The translations under genes and the position numbers were made by a program. The notes below the pieces were generated by a model. It had not been told where the DNA came from, ran no database searches, and was given only the letters and a program-made list of their open reading frames with translations. A stretch of 64,000 bases of DNA from Malus domestica (taxonomy: Eukaryota; Streptophyta; Magnoliopsida; Rosales; Rosaceae): positions 35,146,001-35,210,000 of the forward strand of contig NC_091667.1 of assembly GCF_042453785.1 (NCBI RefSeq), read 5' to 3'. Below are positions 1-12,033 of the stretch, piece after piece; position 1 is the stretch's first letter; each line of letters starts with the position of its first letter.

Positions 1-3
1 TAC

Positions 4-1685
4 CTGATTGTCACCAAATGCACCAAAACTGTCGCCGTATGGATTTCCAGGTCTGTGGTATGACGGGTGGTCCACGAATACCTAAAGAAGATACGGAAAG
101 AGGTCATCATTGGCAAGAGAATTCTATCAGTCTGGAGAAGGCCAAACTGTTTAAAAATGGATAAACTAGAACATGCGAAATATCCCCAATATCTTACCCA
201 ATCAACACCTGCCCTATATTCATGGAAGAAAGAAACTTCTTGCTCTCCACCAAAGCAATAAGCCTTGATGCTTGTTTCCAAATCAACAGCACCAGAATAT
301 TTCTGGTCTGCAGCAGTACCGTTTTGGTACCTAGGAGAAACAACCATAACACGGTGTCCACGTGCCGCTAGAACAATAGGCAAAGAACCACAGACATCTC
401 CTAAGCCTCCCGTCTTAGAATAAGGCGCAGCTTCGGCAGTAACAAACACAACATTGTGTGTTACACTTGCTTTGGACGTTTCTTTGCCATCTATTTCCAC
501 TGATTCTTCCATTCCAACAGAACTAACATCTTCGGGCGAGTCACTGACTTTGGTTTCACCTGAAGTAAAATATCAGACGGGTCCACAAATAATTCATAAA
601 AAAAAATTAGAATATGTCGACATGCCGGGTTTGGAATTACTCATCAAAATATGCAGGATCACTCCATTCGACCAATGAAAATGCAGCATTCGATTATGAA
701 CGGGACAATGTACATGCTATGAGGTCCCGATATGGGACCAAGAGTGGAAAAAATACAATCTGAGGTGGAGACCACATAAAATGAGGACCTGGAGTCCTCA
801 TGTGCAAATTGATGTGGACATCCAAAACCAAGACAACCACAGACAAGTCAAGATTCCACCAAAAACCACTACTAGTGAATGACCCCAATATACTAAAAAT
901 AGCAAATTTTGACACATCACACGTCTCTTATCTAACCAAAAACAAGGATTTTTGGGAGAGATGGGTTAGTCCAAGTTGGCCAGCATGGTAACTCTCCTAG
1001 TATATTTAAGGTAGTTTAGAATATCGCTTTGCAAACAAAAAGCAATGATTTTGAGGACTTAATTTGGGCAAACAGCAATTAAAATCTAGAGTACATTTAC
1101 TCCACATTCACTAATCAATGCATCAAATCAAACATGTATCAATATTTCCAGGTTGTGTCTCCATCAGCGTGCCACACAATGTGATCAACTTAAACCTTTC
1201 TGCATTCAAGGTTTTTTAAGTCCAATTTTTTAAAAACTAATCAGGTTTAACCCTTAATTCAGGTTTTTTTTAATCCAAAAACTACTTCAAATTTCTCAAA
1301 GAATCCATGAAACCAATTTAAAAACAGTGTAAAAGCAGAAGAATTTATAAATAAATAAGCAAAATTGGAAGCCTGAAAACTTACCGTTGGGAGGAACCAA
1401 GTTAAACCCAAGAAAGGCGCCGGAATCGTCTCTCTCGGCGCCCAAAAAAGCACGCTTTTCGTCCTTCTGCTGGTCTTCGACCGCAGAAGCGCCGTCCTGC
1501 TCGCCGCCGCCAGTTCCGCCGGCAACCGACGCTCTGAGCCGCAGACCGACTCTTCTGCACCGTCTTTTCCACAGGGGAGCAAAACCCAGTTGCCCAATCG
1601 CCTGGTGGTTCGTGAACTTAGTTGGAACCGGAATTAAGGACGACGATTTGCATGGGATTAAGCTACTGAATTTCAGAGACTCCAT
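4..1685 (-). CDS. SS1: Soluble starch synthase I, 5' part (three exons, gene runs off the window)
   Basis: Starch synthase I transfers glucose from ADP-glucose to the non-reducing ends of amylopectin chains inside plastids. Exons read on the minus strand are 1685-1385, 559-198 and 81-4. Splice sites are GT-AG and the frame is continuous (301+362 nt = 221 codons, then 26). The first ~90 residues (MESLKFSSLIPCKSSS...) are Ser/Arg-rich like a chloroplast transit peptide. The GT5 catalytic domain starts near residue 136 (VVFVTAEAAPYSKTGGLGD); KTGGL at 149-153 is the ADP-glucose-binding motif. The last visible exon ends YHRPGNPYGDSFGAFGDNQ, typical of the SSI class. The start at 1685 begins the transit-like peptide; an in-frame ATG at 1826 would add a hydrophobic stretch and is less likely. 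About 247 residues are visible; the C-terminal glycosyltransferase lobe lies outside the window. Confidence 0.9.
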
Positions 1686-2374
1686 TAGAGCTCTAGAGAG
1701 AGAAAGAGAGAAGCGGAGTGTGTAGAGAGAGAAAGGACCCGAGTCCGATATCCGCCGGAAGGAAACGAGAATTACGTCTGACAGAACGAAGAAAAAAAAA
1801 ACCTGGAAAAAATAAGGATGTCTCACACAAACAAGGAACTACGTACCACCTGTAGGGATCAGATATGTGAGATCCAGAAAAAGCGCGAAACCCAGAACAT
1901 TGATTCCCTGTTCCGCACCACATCCCCGTAAAACCCTACCCCCACTAAGATGATTCCACGTGTTGGCCAACGAAAGACAGATGTTGAAGCGTCGGACGTG
2001 GCAGGATCGCGACCGAGGAGGTGGTTGTGGTGTCCGATAGGGACGCAGGGGATTATGGTTCGGCTTGCAGAGGTGACGTGGTCGGGAAGGTACACGTGTA
2101 AAGTTGTAATTGGCGAGGACTGAGGTGTGGAGTGAGAGACACGTGATGCCAAAAGTAAAGTTTGCCGAAACTTGAAATCTGCAGCCTTTTTAGTGCAATT
2201 GTTGAAGACTCGAACAATTTGGTCCCTTCACGAGATTTGCATTTTAAAATAGGGTAAAGTATAAAAAACTACCTTAATTATTGGTGTCACGATACTTTCA
2301 TACATTATCTTTTAAAATTGACAATGTCATAACACATCTTACAAATTTGTGACAATGTCATATATCCGTCAGTT
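1686..2374 (-). promoter_or_regulatory. 5' leader and upstream region of starch synthase I
   Basis: The leader next to the ATG is CT-rich on the coding strand (1690-1735). Further upstream are G-box-like CACGTG cores, for example near 1958 and 2095-2099. No confident TATA box was assigned. From about 2200 the sequence turns AT-rich and repeat-like. Confidence 0.35.
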
Positions 2375-3334
2375 TTTCTGTTAATTTCTCTGTTAAATGC
2401 TGACGTGACCCGACACGTGTCCCACTCACTAATCCAATTGGATTAAAAAAATAATAAAATATATTTTTAATAATATATATATATATATTAAATCTCTCTC
2501 TCTCCTCTCTCTCTCCCCACTCTCTTTTCTCTGCAACCCAAAACCCCTTCTCACCCATCCTCCACCACCTTTTCTCTCCCCTCTTTCTTGCCTCTCTATC
2601 TTCTCTGCATCCCATAAGACCCAGACCCTGGAGGAACAAAACCCACCTTCCCATTGCAGCAATTGTTGTCGCAATTCGAAAACCCCAAAACGAAGAACCC
2701 AATATTGCTCAACTACTCCGCCTCCCTCATCCCGCCACCCTCGATCTGGAGATCGCAACGATGCTGTTCCACGGCATCATCTTCCTCGACTACTCCGCCT
2801 CCCTCACTCTGCCAACCCAATTCCCCCCCCCCAAACCCAACGTGCACTCATCTCTCCTCCCCCATCTTCATCTTCTTCCCCTTTTCCCTCTACTTGCAAC
2901 CCAGGAAAAAAAAAATCTAACCCAGTTTCGCCCCAAGAAGAAGAAGAATAACCCTCTCTGTCTCCTCCCTATCTTCATCTTCGTCCCCTTTTCCCTCTAT
3001 CTGCAACCCATAAACAAAACAAAAAACAAAAAAAAAATTCATACCCAGTTTCGGCCCAAGAAGAAGAAGAAGAATTAAAAAAAAAAAAAAGTGACAAATC
3101 CAGTTTCAGCACAGAAGAAGAAGAATGAGAGAGAAGAACAAAAAAAATTGAAATTGGTGTGGGAGAAGGAAAGGGGATGCCGCACCCCTAGGAAATTTTT
3201 TTTTGTTTTTTTAATTCTTAATTTTTTAATATTTAATTATTACAAATATATTTAATTGTTTTTTAATCCAACTGAATTAGTGAGTGGGACACGTGTCGGG
3301 CCACGTCAGCATTTAACAGAGAAATTAACAGAAG
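2375..3334. repeat. Element with ~77-bp inverted ends (non-autonomous DNA transposon or large MITE)
   Basis: The segment 2375-2450 reappears inverted at 3258-3334 with only a few mismatches. Shared landmarks are ctgacgtg(a/g)cccgacacgtg and cccactcactaat. A third, direct-orientation partial copy lies at 3349-3397. The interior is CT-rich then A-rich low-complexity sequence (2490-3180) with no convincing protein. No target-site duplication was recognised. Confidence 0.65.
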
Positions 3335-3639
3335 GATTAATTTCAATTTTGACGTGGCCTAACACGTATCCCACTCACTAATCCAGCTAGTGAAAAATTT
3401 TACTTTTTAAATTATTAACTTTTTAACGCATATATCTCACAATTTATATAGTTACGGTTTGTCTATTAACTTAAAAACTAAAAATTAAAGAAAAGAAAAA
3501 CTAACACTCGATAACCACCCACTACAATTATACAACCCCATCATCAGCGCTGCTCCTCACAGTTGACGAAGCTTTCTTTCCTTTCCTTCTTTTCAAATCC
3601 CTGACGATCAATCCATCCCGCCAATAAGAGTGAAGTTTG

Positions 3640-4590
3640 AAGTTTAAAATTTGGGGATATCTAATCGATCGATATGTGATTAGTACGTCCTATCACCGCT
3701 AGCAAAAAGTGTGTGAAGTTTGAAATTTGAGAATATCTAATTAATTGATACGTGACCAAAGTATAAAATATCGATGATATCGGAAATATCGGTAGTCCAA
3801 AAACACGGAAATATCAGTAGTCCAAAAACACGGAAATATCGATGGAAATACCGGGATATTATTGATATCGATAAAAATTGATTAAAAACCACGTAAATTG
3901 TAAGAAAAACTTGAATTTTTTTTTTGAAACTTTGCAGGATGTTTATTTAGTCAATTATCTATTAGTTTATCACAAAAAATTGGAAGGAAATGCATTGCAT
4001 GATGGATTTAACTGATTTAAGTTGATTATATAGCAAGCTGACAAACATTGTGAGTGTAGAAAATATGTAGTAATTAATGAAAGAAGTTTAAACACACCAT
4101 AATTATTTTTATATAATGAATTAGTACAATATTTTACACTTTATACATTGCATGATAAGATACATAAGTGACTTAGTACCACATAGAGTTCCTATGAGGT
4201 TCAAAATTTTCACTATCTTCATCATCTCTATGTGTAGAGTAAGTGTATTGTGAAGAGTAGTCAGCAACCATGACAATGGCTTTCAAGAACCAAAACCCAA
4301 AAGTCAATAGGAAACCGAATACTTTGGTATTTTTCAGGATTTCGGGATTACCAAACAAATGGGATTTGGAAACCAATCTCATATTGAAAATTTCGGTATT
4401 TTTCGGGATGGTTTTGGTTTGGAATTTTTCGGTTTGGGTTTGGGACTTTTTCGGTTTGGTTTGGGATTTTTGAGAATTTTTTCCAGCCCTACCAAATAGG
4501 AGGGGTTCGAATCCCTCTATGCTCAAAATTGAGACTTTTCAGAAATTTTGAAGTATTTTTGGAATTCATATCGCGATATTTTGTTCCTTG
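3640..4590. repeat. Degenerate dispersed repeat rich in 'atatcg' motifs
   Basis: The run 3768-3862 contains tandem copies of a ~27-bp unit (cggaaatatc-ggtagtccaaaaaca). Related words (tatcgcgatatt) recur near 4568-4580, and 4320-4470 has repeated ttcggtttggg words. It looks like an old transposon-derived sequence; no coding capacity was recognised. Confidence 0.4.
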
Positions 4591-4975
4591 TACGTGACAA
4601 CAACGAAAATGTCAATACGGCAATGTTGGAAAAAGAGAGAAAGAGAGAGAGAGAGAGAGATTGAAAGAGAGGAAAAGAAGCTTTGCCCCGATGAGGAAGA
4701 ACCCAGTGGCTTGAAATGCACGGTGGGGTGGGGGGGGGTCGGTGGCTACAGAGCTAGAATGGGGGAGGTAGCTGAAATATTTTTTCAGCTATGGTGGTCT
4801 TTAATTTTTCTATTTATTTTTTATTTTTTAATTAAATTCTATGCAAAATAACTGTGTGAAATTTAAAGTTTAGTGGAAGAACATGTGTCAAAAAATTAGA
4901 ACGAAGACATAGAAAAGACAGATAATTGGGGACAGTAGACCCTCGGCTCAAAATGAAAGCACACTAGTAGAAAAA

Positions 4976-5262
4976 ACACTTTGCGCGACGTAGGTACCTT
5001 CGTCGTGCAAAGTCAAAAATCGTTGCCTAAAGGTTTGCGCGACGCAACATTTGTCGCGCGCTAACCGTCGCGCCAAGGCAGTGACGCTAGACTTTGCGCG
5101 ACGTACAAGCAACATGCGTCGCGCAAATTGGCTTTACGCGACGCATATCGTGCGTCGCGCAAAGTGGCTTTGCGCGACGCATGCTACGTCGCGCAAAGCC
5201 ACTTTGTGCGACGTACGTCCTGCGTCGTGCAAAGCCCGTTTGTTCGTCGCGCAAACCCCTTT
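4976..5262. repeat. Left CACTA subterminal repeat cluster
   Basis: Alternating direct and inverted copies of tttgcgcgacg / cgtcgcgcaaa, roughly every 25-40 bp. Such clusters bind the CACTA DNA-binding protein in the characterised maize Spm system; binding here is inference. Confidence 0.7.
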
Positions 5263-5453
5263 TTTTTTGGTCAAAAATAATTTTTTTTTTTAATTTTTGA
5301 TAAATATTATAATTAAAGTTTGAAGAATAATTAGTTAACCAAGCAAAATTATTTAATTATATTTTAATTATAAAATATATGAAAATGTACATACAAGATG
5401 TTCGAACAAAAAAGAAAAAACTACAAGTGAACTAATTTTAATACATCAGGCTA

Positions 5454-5690
5454 CTAGGTATTGGCACGACAAGATGGCTCTGAGGTCGAAGGTGGAGCAA
5501 GATGAGGTGGTGGTAGCGAGATTTGGAGGCCGGACATCTGTATGTCTTGTACAAGGTCTCTCACCGTCCCGGCATAGTTCCTCATCTCCTCGTCCTAGGC
5601 CCTCAGCTGCGCCCTCATCTGCTCTTCCTAGATCGCAAGCTGACCCTTTAGGGTTGTCACTTCCTCCTTCAATGCATCAACCTCTGCACA
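5454..5690 (-). pseudogene. C-terminal relic of CACTA-associated plant transposase protein
   Basis: On the minus strand one frame reads a coiled-coil-like stretch (VDALKEEVTTLKGQ, then EEQMRAQLRA, then DEEMRNYAGTVRDLVQDIQ) followed by a short Pro-rich tail and a stop at 5456-5454. This resembles the C-terminal ends of Ptta/En-Spm proteins. Two in-frame TAG codons (plus-strand 5638-5640 and 5595-5597) interrupt it, each where CAG (Gln) would fit. The N-terminal part was not recognised. Confidence 0.55.
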
Positions 5691-6862
5691 TATACGTGTT
5701 TAGGCATATAACACCACATCCTGAGGCATTCATTGCAAAGAGATATATATGGTTAACAAGTACTATTATAGGACACAAAATAAATCCCATATTATATGAT
5801 AGAGAGTGAGAGAAAATGGGAGGAGGAGGAGCAAATCTGTTGTGGAGAATTTATACCTTTTCACAAAATAAAAACCCACGTCTATCGCTTTCAACTGATT
5901 AAAAAAAGATCAAAACCCTTCAACCAGAAACTGCAAAAGAAGAAAAAAACCAAATTAATAAAAACCAAACTAAACCAAATTCATAGCTTCATTTTCACAT
6001 TTTAATTTGTACAAGAAGAACACCTCCATGTTCATACACAAAACACACATACAGATGAACAAAATTGCAAAACTTTGTGAGAAGACCGAATGAGTCTGCG
6101 TGTATATACTGAAAGATGACATTCTGTTCTTTCAATATTTTATAGTGCACATAGAACAATGTATAAGCAAAGATGGCATTCTTACATCCTTCTAATTACA
6201 ATTCATCATTTGATCAGATGTCTATTTGGTGTTTAGAGCAAGTGCAGAATTTTAAGAAATGCATTCGAGTCCTTCTGTAGCTATCATTTTCTCCATTGCT
6301 TCTCCTTAACAGAAATTATCACAAAAAAATAACTGAAAAGTTAAACCAAGCCATAAACATGTCAACGAATTTCATATCAGTCCATATACTCTGCTTCTCC
6401 AACAGATTTCATAATAACATAAAAGTTGATCCATCACTTCATAAATTAATAACACTTATCATTCGTCAAAACTGAAAAGATGCAAAACAATTTCATCATG
6501 GTCTTTCTATAAATGCCAACAAAGTGGGATCTACTTTATCTTTACACAATAAATTAACAATCAATTCCGTACTAATGTAAGTAACCTCCACTATGGATTG
6601 TCTATATTGTAAAATTGAAACTTGGCACAACTTGAGGGCCAGGTGAGCTAATCAACCGGCAGTAGAGCTATCTCAAAAATACCATGCTGTAAGACATATT
6701 ACAGATTCCTGTTTTCCGAATTGACAAATTTGGAATTGAGAAACACCAAGTGAGGTTTGGAAAAGCATCAAACAAAGCATAGAGCTATCTCCACGGACCA
6801 ATACTAGGAAGGTTTGCATTAGAATGTATCAGATTATACAGCTACTGATGAGAAAGATTTAC

Positions 6863-7436
6863 CTTCCAAACTGCGTCTCTCTTTGCAGTTCCAACCAAGT
6901 ATGGATGATGAGCACAGAACAAAACTCGTGTCGCTGCACTTGGAGCTGCAGGTAGAGCTACTGATGATATGACAAGTAAAGCCTTCACTGAAACCTCAAC
7001 CAAAGGGAGGAATAGTACTTGAGTGTCCAATGAATTATCTGTTTCACTATAACACATAGAAAATTAAATCCCCGCCACCATATCAGAGAGGATATGAGAA
7101 ACAATGTGCAGAGATGGGTACTTAAATGTACAAATCAATACACTTAAACCACCACAAACACTTGTATTTAATATTGTTATTAATAGTATATTTAAATATG
7201 ATGGAAATGAAGAACCAACAGCATCAACTAAAGCTACAGAACCATAAGAAGAACAAACCGAACTTAACAATGATGGTCAAGGTTCAAGATGCTTATTCTG
7301 CCTGCACCCACCCCAATGGGAAGAATTAAAAAGGATAAGTGGCGTATATAAAAAAGAGTTGCACCTTAACTTTGATCATGCCAAGTGGAGCATTACACAT
7401 TTCTTGCAGTGTGTTGATCATGCCAATCCTCTGAGC
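6863..7436 (-). pseudogene. Captured exon fragments of GCN1/ILITYHIA (translation stress regulator)
   Basis: Two exon-like blocks on the minus strand keep splice-site context. 7436-7365 reads AQRIGMINTLQEMCNAPLG; 7046-6863 reads SETDNSLDTQVLFLP...VSVKALLVISSVALPAAPSAATRV then HHPYLVGTAKRDAVWK. I recognise both from the N-terminal third of plant GCN1 (ILITYHIA), the HEAT-repeat activator of the GCN2 kinase. They are in the correct order, but the roughly 250 residues that separate them in the protein are missing. They sit inside a CACTA element with no neighbouring exons, so this is transposon capture. Translation is not expected. Confidence 0.7.
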
Positions 7437-7446
7437 CTGTTTAAAT

Positions 7447-8370
7447 GGAAATGTTAATTAAAGATAACACAAGCAGAAGCCGCTTAACAGTGTGCTCAAA
7501 TAAGGAAATGTAAAGGAAATATAGTGAGGACTTGTCTTTTCCCTAATTTGAATATTACTCTGACTGAGGAAGATATGGACTTACCTCCTAACCCCACTTT
7601 TTGTTCCTAATTAGTCCCTTCCTTACCCATACACCTACAGAAACTTCCACCAATTTTTTAAAAAGTCCATTCCTTACCCATACACCTACAGAAGAAAAAG
7701 AAGAAACTAAAAAGTCCCTTCCACGGCCCAATACCCGATTCGACTGGTTGTCGTGAAACCCAGCCGCGGACGAGCTCGGAGAGGCAAGGGGAGTCGTAGT
7801 CGCCGGAGTGCTCGCTTCCTTTGCTGGCGTCACTAGGTCCGGAGCTGTATCCTCCTACGAGTCTATCTTTCACCCAGTCGTCGAGCGGGTAAGTGACCCG
7901 TTTCAATCTCGTTCTAACAAAACCAGTCATTGATGATCAAACAGTTTCTTCAGTAAATCGAGGGAAAGAAAGAGAGGGAGATTGTGGGTCTGCGGGGAAA
8001 GGTTCAAGATTGGGTTCGAAAGAAGGGGAAAGAATGAGGGAAAGAAAGAAAGGGAGATTTGGGGTCTACGGGGAAAGAATGAGGGTTCAAGATTGGGTTC
8101 GAAAGAAGGGGAAAGAAGGAGGGAGGGTTCAGATTTATCACAACTCAGAAATAAAGAGGGAAAGAAAGAGGGAGGGTTCAGGTTTGGGGAGAGAGAGACC
8201 GAGTGAGCAAAAGGGAGAGAGAGGGTGATTCACCTGCGTGAGAGGATGAGGGAGACCGAGTGAGAAGAAAGGGTTCAGTGAGAAGAGAGAGTTCGGGAGA
8301 CCGAGTGAGAAGCGAGAGTTCGGGTTTATCACAGATAGCGAAAATTTAAACAAAGCGCCTATTTTTAAGA
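7447..8370. other. Internal CACTA sequence, GA-rich, possible unidentified captured fragment
   Basis: The minus frame of 7930-7730 reads DDWVKDRLVGGYSSGP...YDSPCLSELVRG, with compositional bias like a real exon, but I do not recognise it. 7960-8330 is purine-rich with a repeated 'gttcgaaagaaggggaaagaa' type unit and several near-direct repeats. No complete gene. Confidence 0.35.
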
Positions 8371-8392
8371 AGTGCACCGCCAAAATTATCAC

Positions 8393-8470
8393 ACATTGCG
8401 CGACGCAGGTTTACTTTTCGACGTCGCGCAAAGGGTTTTTGCGCGACAAGTACATGTGGCGTCGTGCAAG
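8393..8470. repeat. Internal CACTA subterminal-type repeat cluster
   Basis: Four gcgcgac/gtcgcgc words followed by a T-tract and an AT-rich stretch, resembling the left subterminal region around 5220-5300. It marks the join between the captured-gene part and the tandem array. Confidence 0.6.
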
Positions 8471-8699
8471 GTTTTTTTTTTATTTTTTATAAATACTATA
8501 AAATGTACTGGAAATGTAATTTTACTGCCTTCAAATTCAATTTTTTTTACATAAAACGCACAATAATATATTTTTATAACAATTGCAATAAATTTAAAGC
8601 TACTTAATAAATATACATGTTTTTCAATTTCTTAAGTGTTATACGTACAATATAAATAAATTTAAATTTACTTAATATATATATACACACATACTATTG

Positions 8700-11455
8700 A
8701 AATTGATGAGATACGCATTGTACGAAACTAATTTGAACGATCAAACCGTCAAACTTGTTTGTATATACTTCGAGATCGCATACACCCAAAATTGCAAAAA
8801 AAACAACATTCAGAGATTAAGTAACAGGACAAAACTTTGCGACGGTTATAAACGAAAAATCACGATTTAACGGTTATTTTTAACTCTAATTTTGAGGATT
8901 TTTTACAGCTACACTCTTTAACCCTATATGAATACAATGAACTAATTCGATCGTCAATTTAAAATATTTACACAAGTGGATAACACAAAATCTTATGTTA
9001 TACTTAATGAAAGTATAAATAAACTCCCAAGTGTTAGTGAATCTATTGTTTTGATGAGATACGCATTCTACGAAACTAGTTTGAACGATCCAACCGTCAA
9101 ACTTGTTTGTATATGCTTTGAGATCACATACGCAAAAAATCGAAAAAAACAAACATTCAAAGGTCGAATAACGGGACAAAACTTTTCAACGGTTATAAAC
9201 CAAAAATCACGATTTAATGGTAGTTTTAACTCCGATTTTGATTATTTTATATAGCTACAGTACTTGATCCTATATGAATACAATGAACTAATTCGATTAT
9301 TAATTTAGAATATTTACACAAGTAGATACCACAAAATCTTTATGTTATACTTAATAAAAGTATAAATAAACTGTAAGTGTTAGTGAATCTATCGTTTTGA
9401 TGGGATACGCATTCTATGAAGCTAATTTCAAAGATCCAACCGTCAAACTTGTTTGTATATGCATCGAGATCACATACGCAAAAAATCGAAAAAAACAAAC
9501 ATTCAAAGGTCGAGTAACGAGACAAAACTTTTCGACGGTTATAAACCAAAAATCACGATTTAACGGTAGTTTTAACTCCGATTTTGATTATTTTTTATAG
9601 CTATAGTACTTGATCCTATATAATACAATGAACTAATTCGATCGTCAATTTAAAATATTTACACTAGTGGATACCACAAAATCTTTATATTATACTTAAT
9701 GAAAATATAAATAAACTTTTAAGTGTTAGTGAATCTATCGTTTTGATGGGATACGCATTCTACGAAACTAATTTCAACAATTAACCCGTCAAACTTGTTT
9801 GTATATGCTTCGAGATCGCATACGCAAAAAATCGCAAAAAACAAATATTCAGAGGTTGAGTAACGAGACAAAACTTTTCGACGGTTATAAACGAAAAATC
9901 ACAATTTAACAGTAATTTTAACTCCAATTTTGATGATTTTTTTACAACTACACTTCTGAATCCTATGTGAATACAATGAACTATTTCGATCGTCAATTTA
10001 AAATATTTACACAAGTGGATACCACAAAATCTTATGATATACTTAATGAAAGTACAAATAAATTCCAAGTGTTAGTGAATCTATTATTTTGATGGGATAC
10101 GCATTGTAGGAAACTAGTTTCAACGATCCAACCGTCAAACTTGTTTGCATATGCTTCGAGATCACATATGTCAAAAATCGCAAAAAACAAACATTCAGAT
10201 ATTATGTAATGGGACAAACCTTTTCGAAGGCTATAAACGAAAAAATCATGATTTAACGGTAGTTTTAACTCCGATTTTGATAATTTTTTATACCTACACT
10301 CTTTAAATCTATATGAATACAATGAACTAATTCGATCATCAATTTAAAACATTTACACAAGTGGATACCACAAAAAGAAAAAGGCAATGCAAGAACTCAA
10401 AAAAAAAAAAAAAAAAAAAACAGAAGACTTTGCGCGACGTAGGTACCACTGCGTCGGTCAAAACGGCTTTGCGCGACGCAATTGTACCTACGTTGTACGA
10501 AACTAGTTTGAACGATCCAACCGTCAAACTTGTTTGTATATGCTTCGAGATTGCATATGCCAAAATTCACAAAAAAAAAAAATTCAGAGATGAAGTAACG
10601 GGACAAAACTTTTCGACGGTTATAAACGAAAAATCACGATTTAACGGTTATTTTTAACTCTAATTTTGAGGATTTTTTACAGCTACACTATTTAACCCTA
10701 TATGAATACAATGAACTAATTCGATCGTCAATTTAAAATATTTACACAAGTGGATAACACAAAATCTTATGTTATACTTAATGAAAGTATAAATAAACTC
10801 CCAAGTGTTAGTGAATCTATTATTTTGATGAGATATGCATTCTACGAAACTAGTTTCAACGATCCAACCGTCAAACTTGTTTGCATATGCTTCGAGATCG
10901 CATACGCCAAAAATCGCAAAAAACAAACATGCAGAGATGATGTAACGGGACAAAACTTTTCGACGGTTTAAACGAAAAATCACGATTTAACGGTAGTTTT
11001 AACCCCGATTTTGATGATTTTTTACAGCTACACTCCTTGACCCTATATGAATACAATGAACTAATTTGATCTTCAATTTAATATATTTACACTAGTGGAC
11101 ACCACAAAATTTTATGTTATACTTAATGAAAGTATAAATAAACTTTAAATGTTAGTGAATCTATGGTTTTGATGAGATACGCATTTTACGAAACTAATTT
11201 CAACGATCCAACCGTCAAACATGTTTGTATATGCTTCGAGATCGCATACGCCAAAAATCGAAAAAAACAAACATTCAAAGACTAAGTACGGGACAAACTT
11301 TTTCGACGGCTATAAACGAAAAATCACGATTTAACGGTTATTTTAACTCCAATTTTGATGATTTTTTACAGCTACACTCTTTAAACCTATATGAATACAA
11401 TGAACTAATTCGATCGTCAATTTAAAACATTTACACAAGTGGATACCACAAAAGA
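8700..11455. repeat. Tandem array of about eight ~347-bp units
   Basis: The anchor atacgcatt(c/g)tacgaaac recurs at 8711, 9059, 9405, 9751, 10097, ~10486, 10833 and 11177, a spacing of 344-348 bp except for one enlarged step (389). Every unit shares phrases such as gatccaaccgtcaaactt, cgacggttataaacgaaaaa and gaatacaatgaactaattcg. Copies differ by scattered substitutions. The sixth unit begins after an A-tract and a CACTA subterminal piece (10373-10490). Short ORFs here are repeat shadows. Confidence 0.9.
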
Positions 11456-11507
11456 AAAAGGCAATGAAAGAACCCCAAAAGAAAAGCAAAAAAAAAAAAC
11501 AAAAACA

Positions 11508-11777
11508 CTTTGCGCGACGTAGGTGTATTTGCGTTGCGCAAAACCGCTTTGCGCGACGTATGTGCACCTACGTCGCGCAAAGTTAGGAAAAAATGTAAAA
11601 CAATGTAGGTTTGGCGCCAAAACTTTGCGCGACGAAGGCCGACGTCGCGCAAAACTGTTTTGCGCGACGTACGTGCACCTACGTCGACTTTGCGCGACGT
11701 GTTGTGTTTGGCGTCGCGCAAACAGACTTTGCGCGACAAAATTTTCTGCGTCGCGCAAGATTCCGTCGCGCAAACAT
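11508..11777. repeat. Right CACTA subterminal repeat cluster
   Basis: About ten copies of gcgcgacg / cgtcgcgc in alternating orientation, ending a few bases before the terminal tttttctactagtg. The approach to it (11440-11515) is nearly the same as 10365-10445. Confidence 0.75.
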
Positions 11778-12033
11778 GTTTTTCTACTAGTGACTGACCT
11801 AAATTTTTTTTTTTTTTCTCCAAAGAAACCCTCATTCAGATCATAAATTGATGATACATAACGACACAATTTTATATAATATTTCACAATATATTAATAA
11901 TATATTATTACAAAGCCTCGTGGATCCATGTCCATAACACAATTAAAATAAATAATACAATGCTTTTTTCACACATTATAAACAAAAGGTCTTGCAAATG
12001 GAAATTAATGTCACACCTCATATTAACTTACAA

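Larger units (their letters stand above)
4962..11792. mobile_element. Decayed CACTA (En/Spm) transposon, possibly nested
   Basis: The left end reads cactagtagaaaaa (4962) and the right end is its inverted form tttttctactagtg (to 11792), the CACTA superfamily signature. Both ends are followed inward by subterminal copies of tttgcgcgacg...cgtcgcgcaaag, also typical of the superfamily. Inside are a transposase tail (5454-5690, -), GCN1 exon fragments (6863-7436, -) and a tandem array (8700-11455). Additional subterminal-type pieces at 8393-8470 and 10430-10490 show the element is nested or rearranged. The flanking trinucleotides (gca left, act right) do not match, so the two ends may come from different insertions. 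No intact transposase is present, so it is non-autonomous. Confidence 0.75.

Noticed and set aside
1387-1725. 112-aa plus-strand ORF
   Set aside because: Antisense to starch synthase exon 1, which joins exons 2-3 in frame.
4588-4851. ORF with an Arg/Glu run
   Set aside because: Produced by a GA microsatellite (4636-4660) followed by repeat sequence.
4976-5262. Regular short palindromic repeats resembling a CRISPR array
   Set aside because: Repeats alternate in orientation, spacers vary and the context is a CACTA end in a plant genome.
8886-11056. Several 60-107-aa ORFs on both strands that resemble one another
   Set aside because: They fall at the 347-bp tandem period and are reading-frame shadows of the repeat, with no independent coding signal.
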